A program made the position numbers and the translations under genes. Below are positions 61,805 through 64,000 of a stretch of 64,000 bases of DNA, in pieces (position 1 is the stretch's first letter; each line of letters begins with the position of its first letter). The stretch covers positions 12,252 through 76,251 of the forward strand of contig DATIQN010000065.1 of the NCBI GenBank assembly GCA_035470785.1. Direction: 5' to 3'. The notes under the pieces are model-generated. The model did not search any database. It was not told where the DNA came from and was given only the letters and a program-made list of their open reading frames with translations. Origin of the DNA: Croceibacterium_B sp035470785. GTDB lineage: Bacteria; Pseudomonadota; Alphaproteobacteria; Sphingomonadales; Sphingomonadaceae.

Positions 61805-62995
61805 TTACTTGGTGATCTTGCTGACAACCCCCGAACCGACGGTGCGGCCGCCTTCGCGGATCGCGAAGCGCAGGCCCTCGTCCATCGCGATCGGCGCGAT
61901 CAGCTTGACCCCGATCGTAACGTTGTCGCCCGGCATGACCATCTCAGTGCCCTCAGGGAGCACAACTTCGCCGGTCACGTCGGTGGTGCGAAAGTAGAAC
62001 TGCGGGCGGTAGTTGGCGAAGAACGGCGTGTGACGGCCACCTTCGTCCTTCGACAGGACGTAGACTTCGGCGTTGAATTCGGTGTGCGGGTTGACCGAGC
62101 CGGGCTTGGCCAGGACCTGGCCACGTTCGACGGCTTCACGCGCCACGCCACGGATCAGCGCGCCGATGTTGTCGCCCGCCTCGCCGCGATCGAGCAGCTT
62201 GCGGAACATCTCGACGCCGGTGACCACGGTCTTCTGCGTGTCCTTGATGCCGACGATCTCGACTTCATCGCCAACGTTGACGATGCCGGATTCGACACGG
62301 CCGGTGACGACGGTGCCACGGCCCGAGATCGAGAACACGTCTTCGATCGGCATCAGGAACGGCTTGTCGACCGGACGCTCCGGCTGCGGGATGTGCGCGT
62401 CGACCGCGTCCATCAGTTCCTTGATCGAGTTCTCGCCGATCTCGGGATTGCGGCCTTCGAGAGCGGCCAGCGCCGAGCCCTTGATGATCGGAATGTTGTC
62501 GCCGTCAAAGTCGTACGAGCTGAGCAGCTCGCGCACCTCGAGCTCGACGAGCTCGAGGATTTCCTCGTCGTCGACCTGGTCGACCTTGTTCATGTACACG
62601 ACCAGCGCCGGCACGCCGACCTGACGGGCGAGCAAGATGTGCTCGCGGGTCTGCGGCATCGGGCCGTCGGCGGCGTTCACCACCAAGATGGCGCCGTCCA
62701 TCTGCGCCGCACCGGTGATCATGTTCTTCACATAGTCGGCGTGGCCCGGGCAATCGACGTGCGCATAGTGGCGCGCCTTGGTCTCGTACTCGACGTGAGC
62801 GGTCGAGATGGTGATCCCACGTTCGCGCTCTTCCGGCGCCTTGTCGATGTTGGCGAAATCGACCGCGGTGCCGCCGTTCTCGGCAGCCATCACCTTGGTG
62901 ATCGCGGCCGTCAGCGTGGTCTTGCCGTGATCGACGTGACAGATGGTGCCGATGTTGCAGTGCGGCTTGTTCCGCTCGAATTTTGCCTTGGCCAT
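61805..62995 (-). CDS. tuf: Elongation factor Tu
   Basis: EF-Tu brings aminoacyl-tRNA to the ribosome with GTP. 396 residues: G1 GHVDHGKTTLTAA (here VDHGKTTLT), G3 DCPGHADYVKNMITGAAQMDGAILVV, G4 NKVDQVDDEE, effector region RERGITISTAHVEYET. The start ATG 62995 (MAKAKFERNKPHCN) is chosen by the invariant N-terminus. It lies ~93 bp behind fusA. Confidence 0.98.
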   Translation of the reverse strand: MAKAKFERNKPHCNIGTICHVDHGKTTLTAAITKVMAAENGGTAVDFANIDKAPEERERGITISTAHVEYETKARHYAHVDCPGHADYVKNMITGAAQMDGAILVVNAADGPMPQTREHILLARQVGVPALVVYMNKVDQVDDEEILELVELEVRELLSSYDFDGDNIPIIKGSALAALEGRNPEIGENSIKELMDAVDAHIPQPERPVDKPFLMPIEDVFSISGRGTVVTGRVESGIVNVGDEVEIVGIKDTQKTVVTGVEMFRKLLDRGEAGDNIGALIRGVAREAVERGQVLAKPGSVNPHTEFNAEVYVLSKDEGGRHTPFFANYRPQFYFRTTDVTGEVVLPEGTEMVMPGDNVTIGVKLIAPIAMDEGLRFAIREGGRTVGSGVVSKITK

Positions 62996-63088
62996 GTTAT
63001 CCGTAACCTCTATCTGTGATTTGATCTTTTGCGGTGTTGGGAGGGGCACCCGCTGAATCAGGCGCCGCCCCTAGACGCTCAGCCTGCC

Positions 63089-64000
<912 letters not shown>

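Noticed and set aside
62996..63088. GGGGC/GCCCC hairpin between fusA and tuf as a terminator
   Set aside because: A stem can be drawn, but it lacks a T-run and the two genes are normally cotranscribed.

Overview
The window is a GC-rich chromosomal segment of an alphaproteobacterium, most likely of the order Sphingomonadales. This is inferred from the gene order (mdh-sucD-sucA-sucB-lpd; the fusA-tuf-S10-spc-alpha cluster with adk directly before rpsM), a ribosomal protein S5 with a long acidic plus RGG-rich N-terminal extension, an alphaproteobacterial-type LexA box (GTTC-N7-GTTC) before uvrA, and ~90-bp palindromic repeats of a kind common in this group. No tRNA, rRNA, CRISPR array, transposase or prophage gene was seen.

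Layout. 1-12.8 kb (mostly + strand): end of an IalB-like gene, rlmN, a glycine-zipper protein, an amidohydrolase, a CinA-family gene broken by two frameshifts, an unusual NAD+ synthetase with an N-terminal helix-turn-helix domain and a palindrome just before its start, a small lipoprotein, a tightly overlapping operon (YceI, pteridine-reductase-like SDR, cytochrome b, Tat-exported molybdopterin oxidoreductase), cyclopropane fatty acid synthase, a secreted unknown and a PQQ-type sugar dehydrogenase. 12.8-20.4 kb: a DUF1801 gene, argG, a ~560-bp stretch without a convincing gene that looks like a structured RNA ending in a hairpin terminator, an RlpA protein, a pair of CHRD proteins, a repeat-rich spacer, an NTF2-like lipoprotein and a GT-C glycosyltransferase. 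20.4-27 kb: uvrA (SOS box), an M13 metallopeptidase, an HdeD-like membrane protein and thpR. 27-31.7 kb (- strand): a vitamin B12 uptake operon btuB-btuF-btuC-btuD under a clear cobalamin riboswitch. 31.9-35.4 kb: a SleB-type cell wall hydrolase, a small unknown and a GGDEF-EAL c-di-GMP enzyme. 35.6-44.8 kb: TCA-cycle operon mdh - unknown - sucD - sucA - sucB - lpdA, then a VOC protein and a TRIC-type channel. 44.8-45.7 kb: two small - strand genes.

46-64 kb (all - strand, transcribed right to left): fusA (partial), tuf, a terminator/attenuator, the S10 and spc ribosomal clusters (rpsJ to secY), adk, an SRPBCC gene inserted behind adk, then rpsM, rpsK, rpoA and rplQ with a terminator. Besides rpmD, which is very short, all proteins are readily recognised.

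The most interesting items are the HTH-NadE fusion with its adjacent operator-like palindrome (possible self-regulating NAD synthetase), the unidentified structured-RNA candidate behind argG, the YceI/SDR/cytochrome b/molybdoenzyme operon, the structured 180-nt leader between rpsJ and rplC, and the RGG-box extension of ribosomal protein S5.
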